A stretch of DNA of 64,000 nucleotides from Akkermansiaceae bacterium (GCA_903934285.1 CAIZNN010000202.1:1-64000), one strand, 5' to 3'. Positions 26,054 through 39,253 are shown, counted from the first letter of the stretch. Numbers and translations: made by a program. Notes: generated by a model from the letters alone, not told the origin.

Positions 26054-26312
26054 AAGCTTGTTGCTGTTTTCTCCAATAACCCGCGCCGATGACGCGGATG
26101 TTGCCACCGCGCAGGGTGAACCTCACGGTCAGAATGCCCCGGCCATCGGCACCCACGCAGTAGAACCTGGACTCTGCGCCGGAGTGCGAGGCATCCGGCA
26201 GAATCAGACGGCGCGGATCGTCAAAGGCCGCTGGAACCTAGGAAAAATCAACGCCGTGCTTATGCACGTTCGCCGATTCTTTCGCCGCATCCCACTCGAA
26301 GGCCACGCACAC
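26034..26312 (-). pseudogene. brnT: brnT toxin gene interrupted by an in-frame TAG
   Basis: Translation from a GTG at 26312 (or 26306) gives AFEWDAAKESANVHKHGVDF, the classic BrnT N-terminus. After one Ser comes TAG at 26238-26240. The same frame then continues through AAFDDPRRLILPDASHS, RFYCVGADGRGILTVRFT and NIRVIGAGYWRKQQQAYEK to a TGA at 26034. Every recognisable BrnT block is present on both sides and no frameshift is needed. Family members carry an acidic or polar residue at the stop position, so one substitution (for example GAG to TAG) explains the break. BrnT is a RelE-fold ribonuclease. As read, only a 23-25-residue peptide would be made. A sequencing error cannot be excluded. Confidence 0.82.
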
Positions 26313-26420
26313 AAACTCAACCGCGGCTATTTGATTGTCAATACCTAAAATCAACAACCCCGTTGCCCCCACTCGCCACCCCTCCCTTGGCGACAGCACC
26401 CCTGCGGTGTATGGCATGAC

Positions 26421-26820
26421 ATGTTCCGCGTGGAGCTTACCTTCTGCGGCGGTCTGCCGCGTTTTCTGCGGCGGTGCTTGCTCACGCGGGACCGGCGCTT
26501 GCTGATGCATGCCATCGTGCAGCACGGCTATTGCCCGCGAGCGGACGACCCGGAGCAACAGGCGCGCGAGGTCTTGCGGCGGTATTGATTGTTAGACAGG
26601 CCACCACGGCTGTCGCCATGGAGTCGCTGTTTGCATTGCAACGGCGGGCTGCGGCAGGTGCCCAAGCAGGAGGTGGCCACCGCGCTCGCCGGAGAACCGC
26701 GCACGCTGCGCTATTATGACGAGTTCCGCCGCTGCGCCAGCTGCGGGCGCAGCTATTGGCACGGTTCGCATGCCGCAAAGCTCAGTGCCCGCCTGGCGCG
26801 GCTTCAGCCCCCATGTCTAA
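26421..26820 (+). pseudogene. Mut7-C (DUF82) RNase-domain remnant with in-frame TGA
   Basis: An ATG at 26421 opens a 55-codon frame: a short start FRVELTFCGGLPRFLRR, then CLLTRDRRLLMHAIVQHGY and DDPEQQAREVLRRY. TGA follows at 26586-26588. The frame continues with LLDRPP, then RCLHCNGGLRQVPKQEV, YYDEFRRCASCGRSYWHGSH. These last blocks, with CxxC-type zinc ligands, are diagnostic of the Mut7-C RNase family, often fused to a ubiquitin-like N-terminus. The first Asp-containing half of the PIN-like domain is missing between FLRR and LLTRDR, so there is an internal deletion besides the stop. The natural stop codon is also lost against the convergent sod gene. It is clearly non-functional as a full Mut7-C protein. 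Confidence 0.8.
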
Positions 26821-26822
26821 CG

Positions 26823-27581
26823 CTATCCCCTGGCCGCGGCGAAGCGCGCGGAGACGGCGGGCCAATTGACGATGTTCCACCAGGCGGCGATGTAGTCGGG
26901 CCGGCGGTTCTGATAGTGGAGGTAATAGGCGTGCTCCCAGACGTCGAGGCCGAGCAGCGGGGTGCCGAGATCGGCGGCCGGGACGATCCCTTGCATCAAC
27001 GGGTTGTCCTGGTTGGGGGTGCTGGTGATCTTGAGCTTGCCCTCTTGCGCGATGAGCCATGCCCAACCGGAGCCGAAACGTTTGGTGGCGGCTTCACCAA
27101 AGGCTTTCTTGAACCCCTCCACCGATTCGAAAGAACCCTCGATCGCGGCTGCCAGTGCCGCCGACGGCTGGCCGGATTCGGCGGGGGGAGTTAGGGTCTG
27201 CCAGAAAAAGTCGTGGTTCCAGTGGCCGCCGCCGTGGTTGCGCAAGGTCGTGCGCAGCGTTTCATCGGGCACGGCAGGGAGCGTGGCGAGGAGTTTGTCG
27301 AGTGGCCGTGTCGCCAACTCCGGTGCGCTGGCCAGCGCGGTGTTGAGGTTGGTGATATAGGCGGCGTGATGTTTGCCGTGATGAACCGCCATCGTGGCCT
27401 GGTCGATGTGCGGCTCCAAGGCTGCCAACCCATACGGCAGCGCGGGCAGCGTGTAGGGCGCGCCGACCGGGGCGGCGGCGGCGGCGGCGGCGCGTGCCGC
27501 ATTGGGCAGCAGGGCCGCGGCGGCGGCCAGAGTGCCGAGTTGGACGAAGTGGCGGCGGTCGACGGGGGATGATGGTGTCAT
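26823..27581 (-). CDS. sodA: Exported superoxide dismutase, Mn/Fe family, with Tat signal
   Basis: A 252-residue protein. Residues 1-36 are a twin-arginine signal (VDRRHFVQLGTLAAAAALLP), so the enzyme is exported folded to the periplasm. The mature part is a complete Fe/Mn-SOD: ligand His in TMAVHHGKHHAAY, His in NHGGGHWNHDFFW, and Asp and His in LDVWEHAYYLHY. The NQDNPLM segment and GGHWNH fit the manganese type, as in E. coli SodA. It removes superoxide outside the cytoplasm. Tat export is unusual for this fold but known in a few groups. A family A repeat lies 65 bases upstream of the start. Confidence 0.93.
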   Translation of the reverse strand: MTPSSPVDRRHFVQLGTLAAAAALLPNAARAAAAAAAPVGAPYTLPALPYGLAALEPHIDQATMAVHHGKHHAAYITNLNTALASAPELATRPLDKLLATLPAVPDETLRTTLRNHGGGHWNHDFFWQTLTPPAESGQPSAALAAAIEGSFESVEGFKKAFGEAATKRFGSGWAWLIAQEGKLKITSTPNQDNPLMQGIVPAADLGTPLLGLDVWEHAYYLHYQNRRPDYIAAWWNIVNWPAVSARFAAARG

Positions 27582-27646
27582 AGCATGGACCTGTAACGCC
27601 GGATGGAGGGAAAATCAATTGCAGGTTCCGCTAGCCATGCGCTGCA

Positions 27647-27706
27647 GAGTGTTCGGCAGGATGCCGAACACAGCCGGCGGGACGCCGGCGCTCCCCGGCG
27701 CTCCCC
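27647..27706 (+). repeat. Family A double-hairpin repeat, copy A3
   Basis: Stems GTGTTCGGC/GCCGAACAC around AGGAT and GCCGGC/GCCGGC around GGGAC, then GCTCCCC repeated twice. It lies just past the trpG stop (27723, minus strand) and is a plausible 3-prime end structure for that mRNA. Confidence 0.85.
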
Positions 27707-27722
27707 GGCACCGGTCCCCCAG

Positions 27723-28286
<564 letters not shown>

Positions 28287-28311
28287 GGGGAGATTCAGTT
28301 ATCAGGCAAGT

Positions 28312-28409
28312 GACAGAAGACCGCTGCGCTGCAAGACAGAAGACAGCAGACAAGAGAAAGAGGAATCGAATCTCTTGTCTTCTGTCTGGGAGCGCAGCGG
28401 TCTTCTGTC
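28312..28409. repeat. Family D long inverted repeat between trpE and trpG
   Basis: The arm at 28312-28330 (GACAGAAGACCGCTGCGCT) is perfectly complementary to 28391-28409. An inner 9-bp pair (28349-28357 with 28371-28379) and AGACAGAAGAC/TTCTGTCT segments extend the pairing. Arms are built of AGAC-type units with GCGCAGCG in each. It would fold as a long hairpin in the trp mRNA. A relative lies at 42421-42495. Confidence 0.8.
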
Positions 28410-28422
28410 TTCTGTCTTCTGT

Positions 28423-29937
28423 CTATTCATTGGGTCTTTCTTCGAGCGTCCGTGCCAGGGCGATGGCGCGGAGCATGCCTTTGGCTTTGTTGACCGTCTC
28501 GATATATTCGTAGGTCGGATCGGAGTCGGCGACCACCCCGGCGCCGGCCTGGACGTAGGCTTTGCCGCCCTTGAGCAGGCAGGTGCGCAGCGTGATGCAG
28601 GAATCGTGCGAGCCATCGAAGCCGAAATACCCGACCGCGCCGGCGTAGGCGCAGCGTTTGTTTTTTTCCAGTGCGTTGATGATTTGCATGGCGCGGATTT
28701 TCGGCGCGCCACTGACGGTGCCGGCGGGGAAGGTGGCGCGCAAAACGTCGTAGGCGCTGTGGGCCGGATCCAATTCGCCGCTGACGTTGGACACAATGTG
28801 CATCACATGGCTGTAGCGCTCCACCATCATGAAATCATCCACCCGCACCGCGCCGTGCTTGGCGATGCGGCCCACATCATTGCGCGCGAGGTCCACCAAC
28901 ATCAGATGCTCGGCACGCTCCTTGGGATCGGCTAACAACTCGGCGGCCAGCGCGTCGTCCTCCTCCGGGGTCCGGCCCCGCCAGCGGGTGCCGGCGATCG
29001 GGCGGATATCGATGCGGCCGTGGATCGATCTGACATGCACTTCGGGCGAGCTGCCGACCAGCGCGAAATCGCCCAACTCCAACAGGAACATGTAAGGCGA
29101 GGGGTTGACGAAGCGCAGCGCCCGATAGAGATCGACCGGCGGCTGCTCGAATTTGGTTTCGAAGCGCTGGCTCGGCACGAATTGGAAAATATCCCCCGCC
29201 GCGATGAACTCCTTGCCCGCGCGCACCATCGCCTCAAATTCCTCCTGACTGGTGTTGCTTTGGGCAGCGACCGGCTCCACTTGCAGCAACCCGTTGAGGG
29301 CCGGCACATGCAACGGGCGGTTGAGGATGTCCACCAGCGCGGCGATGCGGCCGCGGGCGGCGGCATAGGCGTCCGCAGGGCTGGCAAACTCGTCGATGAA
29401 GGCATTGGCCACCACCTGCAAGCGGCGCAGCCGGTGATCAAACACCAGCATCGTGTCGGCCAACACAAACACGGCGTCCGGAATGCCTAACGGATCGGGC
29501 GGCGGCGGCCCCAGCGTCGGCTCAAACTGGCGCACCGCATCGTACGACAGATAGCCGACCATGCCCCCGGAAAACACCGGCAGCCCACCATGGGTGACCG
29601 GCCGGTAATGGGCCATTTCACGTTCCAGCGCGCCGAGCACATCATCCGGGGTGGTGAAGCTGCGGGTGCTCGCCCCATCTTCGCGGATGGTGATTTGCTT
29701 GTCGCGGGCCTCGAACACCAACCGCGGACCGCTGCCCACAATCGACCAGCGCCCGGCTTTCTCGGTGCTCTCCGCACTCTCCAGTAAGAACGAATGGCGC
29801 GTGTCGCGCAACTTGAGGTAGGCCGACAGCGGGGTCTCGAAGTCCGCCGCGAGCTGGGTATAGACAGGGATCACATTGCCCCGCCCCGCCAGCGCGACGA
29901 AGGCTTCCAAGGATGGCTCGACGGGTAGATGATTCAC
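28423..29937 (-). CDS. trpE: Anthranilate synthase component I
   Basis: A 504-residue chorismate-using enzyme. The N-terminal domain has the tryptophan-feedback motif LLESAES near residue 51. The catalytic domain has PIAGTRWRGRTPEED, AEHLMLVDLARNDVGRIAK, MHIVSNVSGEL, TFPAGTVSGAPKIRAM and YVQAGAGVVADSDP. With TrpG it makes anthranilate, the first step of tryptophan synthesis. The start is GTG at 29937. The other trp genes are not in the window. A degradative tryptophanase gene is encoded 13 kb away. Confidence 0.95.
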   Translation of the reverse strand: MNHLPVEPSLEAFVALAGRGNVIPVYTQLAADFETPLSAYLKLRDTRHSFLLESAESTEKAGRWSIVGSGPRLVFEARDKQITIREDGASTRSFTTPDDVLGALEREMAHYRPVTHGGLPVFSGGMVGYLSYDAVRQFEPTLGPPPPDPLGIPDAVFVLADTMLVFDHRLRRLQVVANAFIDEFASPADAYAAARGRIAALVDILNRPLHVPALNGLLQVEPVAAQSNTSQEEFEAMVRAGKEFIAAGDIFQFVPSQRFETKFEQPPVDLYRALRFVNPSPYMFLLELGDFALVGSSPEVHVRSIHGRIDIRPIAGTRWRGRTPEEDDALAAELLADPKERAEHLMLVDLARNDVGRIAKHGAVRVDDFMMVERYSHVMHIVSNVSGELDPAHSAYDVLRATFPAGTVSGAPKIRAMQIINALEKNKRCAYAGAVGYFGFDGSHDSCITLRTCLLKGGKAYVQAGAGVVADSDPTYEYIETVNKAKGMLRAIALARTLEERPNE

Positions 29938-30112
29938 AACGCGCCAAGCATGCCGCGGAATTGGCGCAGGGCAAGTCCGATTATGGCCCCAGAGTCACCA
30001 CCACCTTGTGCTTGCGGATGGACACCTCCTTGAGCAGCAACTTGGCGAGGGCGGTTTGGGTGTCGTGTTTGGATAGCTCTCACCAGCACCAGGCCGGGCC
30101 GCCAGGATTTGT

Positions 30113-31072
30113 TCATAACATGCCCTCGACGAGGGCCTCGAGTTTGACGAGATCGGCGGCGAAGTTGCGAATCCCCTGGGCGGTCTTTTCGGTGGCCATG
30201 GCATCCTCGTTGAACGCATAGCGAAACCCCTTCTCATCAAGATGAAGTTGTTCGCCGGCACTCAGCGCCGCCGCCGCGGGCGTGAGCTGCGGGGTGAGCG
30301 GTTCGTCACAGGCCTGGAGTTCGCCTAACAACGCGGGGCTGATCGTCAACAGGTCGCAGCCGGCGAGCGCGACGATTTCGCCCTTGTTGCGGAACGAGGC
30401 GCCCATCACCTCGGTGCGGTAGCCGAATTTCTTATAATAGTTATAGATGGCGCGCAGCGATTGCACGCCGGGGTCGTCCGCGCCCTGATAGTCCTTGCCG
30501 GTGGCGGCCTTGTGCCAATCGAGGATGCGGCCGACAAACGGCGAGATGAGTTGCACCCCGGCCTCGGCGCAGGCCACCGCCTGGGCGAACGAAAACAACA
30601 ACGTGAGATTGCAATGGATGCCTTCCTTTTCGAGGACCTCCGCCGCCCGGATCCCCTCCCACGTCGCGGCGATCTTGATGAGGATGCGCTCGCGGGAATG
30701 GCCTGCCTTCTCGTAGGCGGCGATCAAGTGGCGGGCCTTGACCAGGGTGGCCGGGGTGTCGAACGAAAGCCGGGCATCCACCTCGGTGGAGACCCGGCCG
30801 GGGACGATCTTGAGGATTTCCAGCCCGAAGAGCACCAGAATGCGATCAATGATCGCGGCGCTGAGCGCGCGCCCGGCGAGTCCCGAGGGCTTGAGCGCGG
30901 CGATGGCCTGAGCGACGAGGTGGCGGTATTCGGGTTTGGCGGCAGCCTGCAGAATGAGCGAGGGGTTGGTCGTGGCATCCTGCGGCTGATAGATGCGCAT
31001 CGCCTCGAAGTCGCCGGTATCGGCGACCACGGTGGTGACTTGCTTTAATTGGTCGAGTTGGCTGGTGCTCAT
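30113..31072 (-). CDS. tal: Transaldolase
   Basis: A 319-residue class I aldolase of the TalB type: the start [20 protein letters not shown], the [10 protein letters not shown] signature near residue 31, the Schiff-base Lys in [15 protein letters not shown], and [11 protein letters not shown]. It exchanges a dihydroxyacetone unit between sedoheptulose-7-phosphate and glyceraldehyde-3-phosphate in the pentose phosphate pathway. A start at 31117 is possible; 31072 fits the family. It follows the MBL hydrolase gene by 69 bases. Confidence 0.95.
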   Translation of the reverse strand: MSTSQLDQLKQVTTVVADTGDFEAMRIYQPQDATTNPSLILQAAAKPEYRHLVAQAIAALKPSGLAGRALSAAIIDRILVLFGLEILKIVPGRVSTEVDARLSFDTPATLVKARHLIAAYEKAGHSRERILIKIAATWEGIRAAEVLEKEGIHCNLTLLFSFAQAVACAEAGVQLISPFVGRILDWHKAATGKDYQGADDPGVQSLRAIYNYYKKFGYRTEVMGASFRNKGEIVALAGCDLLTISPALLGELQACDEPLTPQLTPAAAALSAGEQLHLDEKGFRYAFNEDAMATEKTAQGIRNFAADLVKLEALVEGML

Positions 31073-31141
31073 GGCATCCGCCACCTTAGCTGCCCGCAAC
31101 CGGAATGGGAAGCACAAACGCGGGGGTGGGGCCCAGCCGTG

Positions 31142-31759
31142 TCACTGCCTGAGGTAGGGATTATCCGCCATTTCCTCACCGACGGTGGTGGCCGGGCCGT
31201 GGCCGGGTAACAACCGGGTCTGCGGCGGCAGGGCCAGCAGATGGCGGGTGATCCCATCTATCAATTGCTGGTGGCTGCCCCCCGGTAAATCGGTGCGGCC
31301 GATGGAGCCGGCAAACAGGGTGTCGCCGGAAAAGGCGAATTGATAGTCGGGGAGATGGAACACCAGGCTGTCCACGGCATGGCCGGGAATGTGATAGAGC
31401 GAGAACTGCAGGCCACAGAGTTCGAGCGGCCGGGTGGGGTCGGCCACCAGGCGCCGATCTATCCGATAGGGCGCGACCGGCGCCGGCATGCCCCACTTGC
31501 GGCTGAGGGATTCCAGGGTGACTTCGTCCGAATAGTCCGCCCAGGCATGGAGGGTGGCACCTGCCGCCTGGAGTGCGGCGGCATCCAGCACATGGTCGAA
31601 GTGCTGATGGGTGAGTAGCAGGTGATCGACACGCACCCCGCGCGTAGCGACCCATGCGGCAATGCCCTCGGGCGCGTCGACGACCAGATTGCCGTCGGGG
31701 GTTTCGACCAGGTATCCGTTGGTGGCGCAGACTCCGCCGGTGTAGATGGTTAGTTTCAT
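31142..31759 (-). CDS. Metallo-beta-lactamase-fold hydrolase (glyoxalase II-like)
   Basis: A 205-residue MBL-fold protein. The metal motif is LTHQHFDHVLD (HxHxDH), with further ligands in YHIPGHAVDS, FAFSGDTLFAGSIGRTDLPG and LPGHGPATT. The SGDTLF/GRTD pattern is that of the GloB/YcbL group, which hydrolyses thioesters such as S-lactoylglutathione or related persulfides. It starts seven bases after the beta-galactosidase stop, so cotranscription is likely. The frame opens upstream into the repeat-coded tail of that gene, but the ATG at 31759 is the proper start. Confidence 0.9.
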   Translation of the reverse strand: MKLTIYTGGVCATNGYLVETPDGNLVVDAPEGIAAWVATRGVRVDHLLLTHQHFDHVLDAAALQAAGATLHAWADYSDEVTLESLSRKWGMPAPVAPYRIDRRLVADPTRPLELCGLQFSLYHIPGHAVDSLVFHLPDYQFAFSGDTLFAGSIGRTDLPGGSHQQLIDGITRHLLALPPQTRLLPGHGPATTVGEEMADNPYLRQ

Positions 31760-31766
31760 GAACAGA

Positions 31767-36125
<4,359 letters not shown>

Positions 36126-36175
36126 AACCGCTGGCCTGTCTGCGCGTGGAATCCGGCGAGTGGTGGGGCGCCACA

Positions 36176-36227
36176 GAACTGCGGTCTCGTCCCCACCGGA
36201 CGCCCCGGAGGTGCGTCCCTGCCCGGA
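36176..36227 (+). repeat. Family B repeat, copy B2
   Basis: Has the 5-prime block ACTGCGGTCTCGTCCCCACC and the GGACGC/GCGTCC hairpin, then diverges after CTGCCCGG. The conserved 5-prime block is shared with B3. Confidence 0.85.
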
Positions 36228-36357
36228 GCCGTCCGTTGCCAACCCCCGTGCCATACTGACGGCATTGGGCGGCCCGCAGCTGATTTCCTGCCGATTCCAG
36301 CTCCCACCCAGGGCAGCCTGTTGTGCAACTCCAGCGCTTCAACACCGGCGGCCCCGG

Positions 36358-38505
36358 CTATCTTCCCGACCGGCGTTCGCGGGAGTCCTCGTCGCGCTTC
36401 TTCGTTTCCTCCTGCTGGCGCTGGCGGGCTTCTTCGGCGCCGCGCTGCCGTTGTTGCTCGGCTTGTTGGGCGCGTTGTTGGTTGGCCTCCTCGGCCTGGC
36501 GTTGACGGGCTTGTTCCTGCTGGCGCTGGCGGGCATCCTCGGCGGCGCGCTGCCGTTGTTGGTTGGCTTCCTCGGCTTGGCGCTGCAATTGTTCCTGCTG
36601 GCGCTGGCGGGCATCCTCTAGGGCGCGCTGGCGTTGAGCTTCGGCTTGTTGGTCCTTTTGTTGCTTTGCCGTGTCGGCCTGGCGTTGGCGGGCATCCTCA
36701 AGGGCACGCTGGCGCTGGGCCTCGGCCTGTTGGTCCTTTTGTTGCTTTGCGGCTTCGGCTTGCCGCTGGCGGGTTTCGTCAAGGGCACGCTGGCGTTGGG
36801 CCTCGGCTTGTTGGTCCTTTTGTTGCTTTGCCGTGTCGTCCCGGCGTTGGCGGGTTTCGTCAAGGGCACGCTGGCGTTGGGCTTCGGCTTGTTGGTCCTT
36901 TTGTTGCTTTGCCGTGTCGTCCCGGCGTTGGCGGGTTTCGTCAAGGGCACGCTGGCGTTGGGCTTCGGCCTGCTGGTCCTTTTGTTGCTTTGCCGTGTCG
37001 TCCCGGCGCTGGCGGGTTTCGTCAGCGGTGCGTCCCCGTTGGGCTTCAGCCTGTTGGTCCTTTTGTTGGTTGGCGGCCTCGTCCCGGCGTTGGCGGGCGT
37101 CGCCAGCGGTGCGTCCCCGTTGGGCTTCGGCTTGTTGGTCCTTTTGTTGGTTGGCCTCCAACACTTGTGTGCGGCGTTGGCGGAAAGCGTCGCGGCCGCC
37201 GAGTTCGGTCATCGCCTGGTCGGCTTGCAACCGGTCTTGCTCGCGTTTCTGACGGAAATGACTGACGACCTCTTGGTCCAGCGGTTTGGCCCGTTCGATG
37301 GCGACGTCCTGGAGTTGCCCGCGGACGCGGGTAGGACGCAGCGCGGCGTTCCAATTGGCATGGATGGCGGGAGCGGCGATGGTGAGTTGGTTGCCTGACC
37401 GCTGCGGGCGCATCGCCAGGGGGTCGCGATCCGGGCGCTGGTGGTGGTTGAGATTGAGTTGATAGTACGGGGCGGGGCGGCCCAGGGAGCGGCAGATATC
37501 TTGATAGCGCGGGCCACCGACAAACACGTTGCGCTCGCGGCAGCGGATGTTGGTGATATTGGTGGTGTGCTGCCAAAACTCGGGATTCTGGGCGACGGGC
37601 AAGCAATGGCGCCGGATCGGGCTGGAAAAATGATTGATGGCCACAAAGTTGAACCATCCGGCGCTGATGCCGAAGCGGGTCTCGACCGAGGCGTCCCAGG
37701 TGCAATCGCGCCAGCCGAGGGTTTCCGGGGGCAGCGGCGCCCAGCCGATGTGGCTGCCGCTTTCGCGCCAACACACCCAGGCCGGTGCCCATTGGTCGCC
37801 GGGCACCCAGATCCAGCCGCGGCCGCGCAGCAGCGCCCAGCGCCCGTAATGGTAACAGGCCCAGCCGAAGGGCTCGTTAGAGATCCAGGTCCAGCCGTGG
37901 TCGGTGCAAACCCAGGTGCCGTCCACGTAGGGGCGCCAGCCGACGGTGCGCACCACGGCGGGTTGCCAGACGTAGCCGTAGTCCGGGGACTCGAACCAGG
38001 AACCATACGAGGCCAGCCCATCATAAAACGTGCCGTAGTCGGTCACCGGGAGGGTGTCGGCGGGCGGGGTGTCGGCCTCCGGGATGGCTTCGCGGCCGGC
38101 CAGTTCGAGTTCGCGGCCGCTGAGAAGTTGCTCGCGCTGTTGCAAGTCCTGTTGTTGGTCTTCGAGGGCGGTGGCGCGGCCTTCGAGTTTGCCCTCGCGG
38201 TTGGCGAGTTCCTGTTCGCGCACGGCGAGGGCTTGCTGTTTGGCCGCGGCTTCCGCGCCCTTCTCCTGTTCCAAGGCGGCTCGTTCGTCTTCGATGCGCA
38301 TGCGTTCGCGCTCGATGGCGTCGCGCTCACTGGCGAGGAGTTGGTCGGCGAGTTGGCGCTCGAGGAGTTGTTTTTGTTCGAGGGCCTCGCGGTGCTGGCG
38401 TTCCAGCTCGGCAAGTTTCTTGGCAACGTCAGTGTTGGATTTGTCGCAACCGGCGACGACAACTATGGCAAACCCGGCAAGCAGCAGCAGCAACGACTTT
38501 TTCAT
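36358..38505 (-). CDS. YXWGXW/DUF6600-like lipoprotein with coiled-coil and 27-residue repeats
   Basis: A 715-residue protein. Lipoprotein signal with AIVVVAGC near residue 20. Residues 25-150 are a charged coiled coil (LAELERQHREALEQKQLLER). Residues about 155-330 are Trp/Tyr-rich with repeats such as YGSWFESPDYGYVWQP, WRPYVDGTWVCTDHGWTWIS and EPFGWACYHYGRW, the DUF6600/YXWGXW type. Residues about 460-715 are Gln/Arg/Glu-rich, with seven units of a 27-residue repeat containing QQKDQQAEAQR. Outer-membrane-anchored with an extended helical rod is inferred. Function unknown; such proteins are frequent in Verrucomicrobiota and Deltaproteobacteria. Confidence 0.8.
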   Translation of the reverse strand: MKKSLLLLLAGFAIVVVAGCDKSNTDVAKKLAELERQHREALEQKQLLERQLADQLLASERDAIERERMRIEDERAALEQEKGAEAAAKQQALAVREQELANREGKLEGRATALEDQQQDLQQREQLLSGRELELAGREAIPEADTPPADTLPVTDYGTFYDGLASYGSWFESPDYGYVWQPAVVRTVGWRPYVDGTWVCTDHGWTWISNEPFGWACYHYGRWALLRGRGWIWVPGDQWAPAWVCWRESGSHIGWAPLPPETLGWRDCTWDASVETRFGISAGWFNFVAINHFSSPIRRHCLPVAQNPEFWQHTTNITNIRCRERNVFVGGPRYQDICRSLGRPAPYYQLNLNHHQRPDRDPLAMRPQRSGNQLTIAAPAIHANWNAALRPTRVRGQLQDVAIERAKPLDQEVVSHFRQKREQDRLQADQAMTELGGRDAFRQRRTQVLEANQQKDQQAEAQRGRTAGDARQRRDEAANQQKDQQAEAQRGRTADETRQRRDDTAKQQKDQQAEAQRQRALDETRQRRDDTAKQQKDQQAEAQRQRALDETRQRRDDTAKQQKDQQAEAQRQRALDETRQRQAEAAKQQKDQQAEAQRQRALEDARQRQADTAKQQKDQQAEAQRQRALEDARQRQQEQLQRQAEEANQQRQRAAEDARQRQQEQARQRQAEEANQQRAQQAEQQRQRGAEEARQRQQEETKKRDEDSRERRSGR
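36610..37165. repeat. 81-bp tandem repeat within the lipoprotein gene
   Basis: Seven 81-bp units encode the 27-residue QQKDQQAEAQR repeat. The three central units are nearly identical and the edge units are diverged, which indicates recent central duplication. Base composition is as in the rest of the gene. Confidence 0.88.
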
Positions 38506-38575
38506 GGGATGGATGGCTTTCGCAGGAGTTGACGGCGAGCGGGTGAAAATTATTCAGGCGAAGTTTCAGCCCGGT

Positions 38576-39238
38576 TCACAGGACGCCGAGGGTGGCCACC
38601 TCGAAGTCGACGCGGGCGGGGCCGTGGCGGCCGGCGTGGATTTCGCGGCGGGTGACGCGGGTGCCGAGGAGCGCCTCGAACATGCGCAATTCCATGCCCA
38701 CGGCGCGCGGGAATTTGGCAAAGACCGGCTGCAGCGGCTGATGGTACTCCTCGATGCGGACGCCTTTCTCGGGGTCGTATTTGCAGCGGGCAAAGCAGCC
38801 GTCCTGCTCGCGCAGGCCGGCTAACAGGGTGGCCTTGTCGATGATGGACCGGGCCTTGGCCAGGCGCGGTTGCCAGCGCTCCTGCCGGTGTTGGAAATAT
38901 TGGAAAATAAGCCGCTCCGGCGCCGCCTCGCCAAACAGGGTCCGCAGGTTATCTAACAAATCTAGCGAGAATCCGACCCCGGCCTGCGGAAACAACAGCG
39001 CAGCCTTGGGGGCTAGCCGATAGAAAATCTCCGGGCGCCCGACGGCGCGGCGCGGTGCGCGCGTGCGCTCGAGGTAGCCGAGTTGCTTGAGGGCCTCACA
39101 GTATTGTTTGACGGCCATGTAGCTCATGCCGAGGCGGCGGGAGAGGTCACTGACGGGCAGCTCGCCGGCGAGTTTGAGTTCCTCAAGGGTGGCCACCCAT
39201 TGCGGCTTCACCAAATCCTTGTAGCCCGGAAGAAACAT
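38576..39238 (-). CDS. Winged-helix transcriptional regulator (ArsR/SufR-like)
   Basis: A 220-residue protein. Residues 10-75 form a winged helix-turn-helix (LKLAGELPVSDLSRRLGMSY with recognition helix YMAVKQYCEALKQLGYL and wing RAVGRPEIFYRLA). The layout, including the GRPxxxYxLT-type wing, resembles SufR and the DeoR-like regulators of that group. The C-terminal half contains Cys residues in DGCFARCKYD and a His-rich IEEYHQPL, which in SufR-like proteins can hold an Fe-S cluster. Whether this one binds metal is open. It is upstream of the DUF6600-like lipoprotein in the same direction, 70 bases apart. Confidence 0.75.
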   Translation of the reverse strand: MFLPGYKDLVKPQWVATLEELKLAGELPVSDLSRRLGMSYMAVKQYCEALKQLGYLERTRAPRRAVGRPEIFYRLAPKAALLFPQAGVGFSLDLLDNLRTLFGEAAPERLIFQYFQHRQERWQPRLAKARSIIDKATLLAGLREQDGCFARCKYDPEKGVRIEEYHQPLQPVFAKFPRAVGMELRMFEALLGTRVTRREIHAGRHGPARVDFEVATLGVL

Positions 39239-39253
39239 GGCGCAACGCGGGGG

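Noticed and set aside
29981-30079. A 33-codon minus-strand open stretch (ELSKHDTQTALAKLLLKEVS and onward) between transaldolase and trpE
   Set aside because: Its composition looks protein-like and it could be the end of a lost gene, but it has no start codon and I recognise no family, so I do not call it a pseudogene.
36610-37165. Regular repeats that could look like a CRISPR array
   Set aside because: Units are contiguous with no unique spacers and encode an in-frame 27-residue protein repeat.
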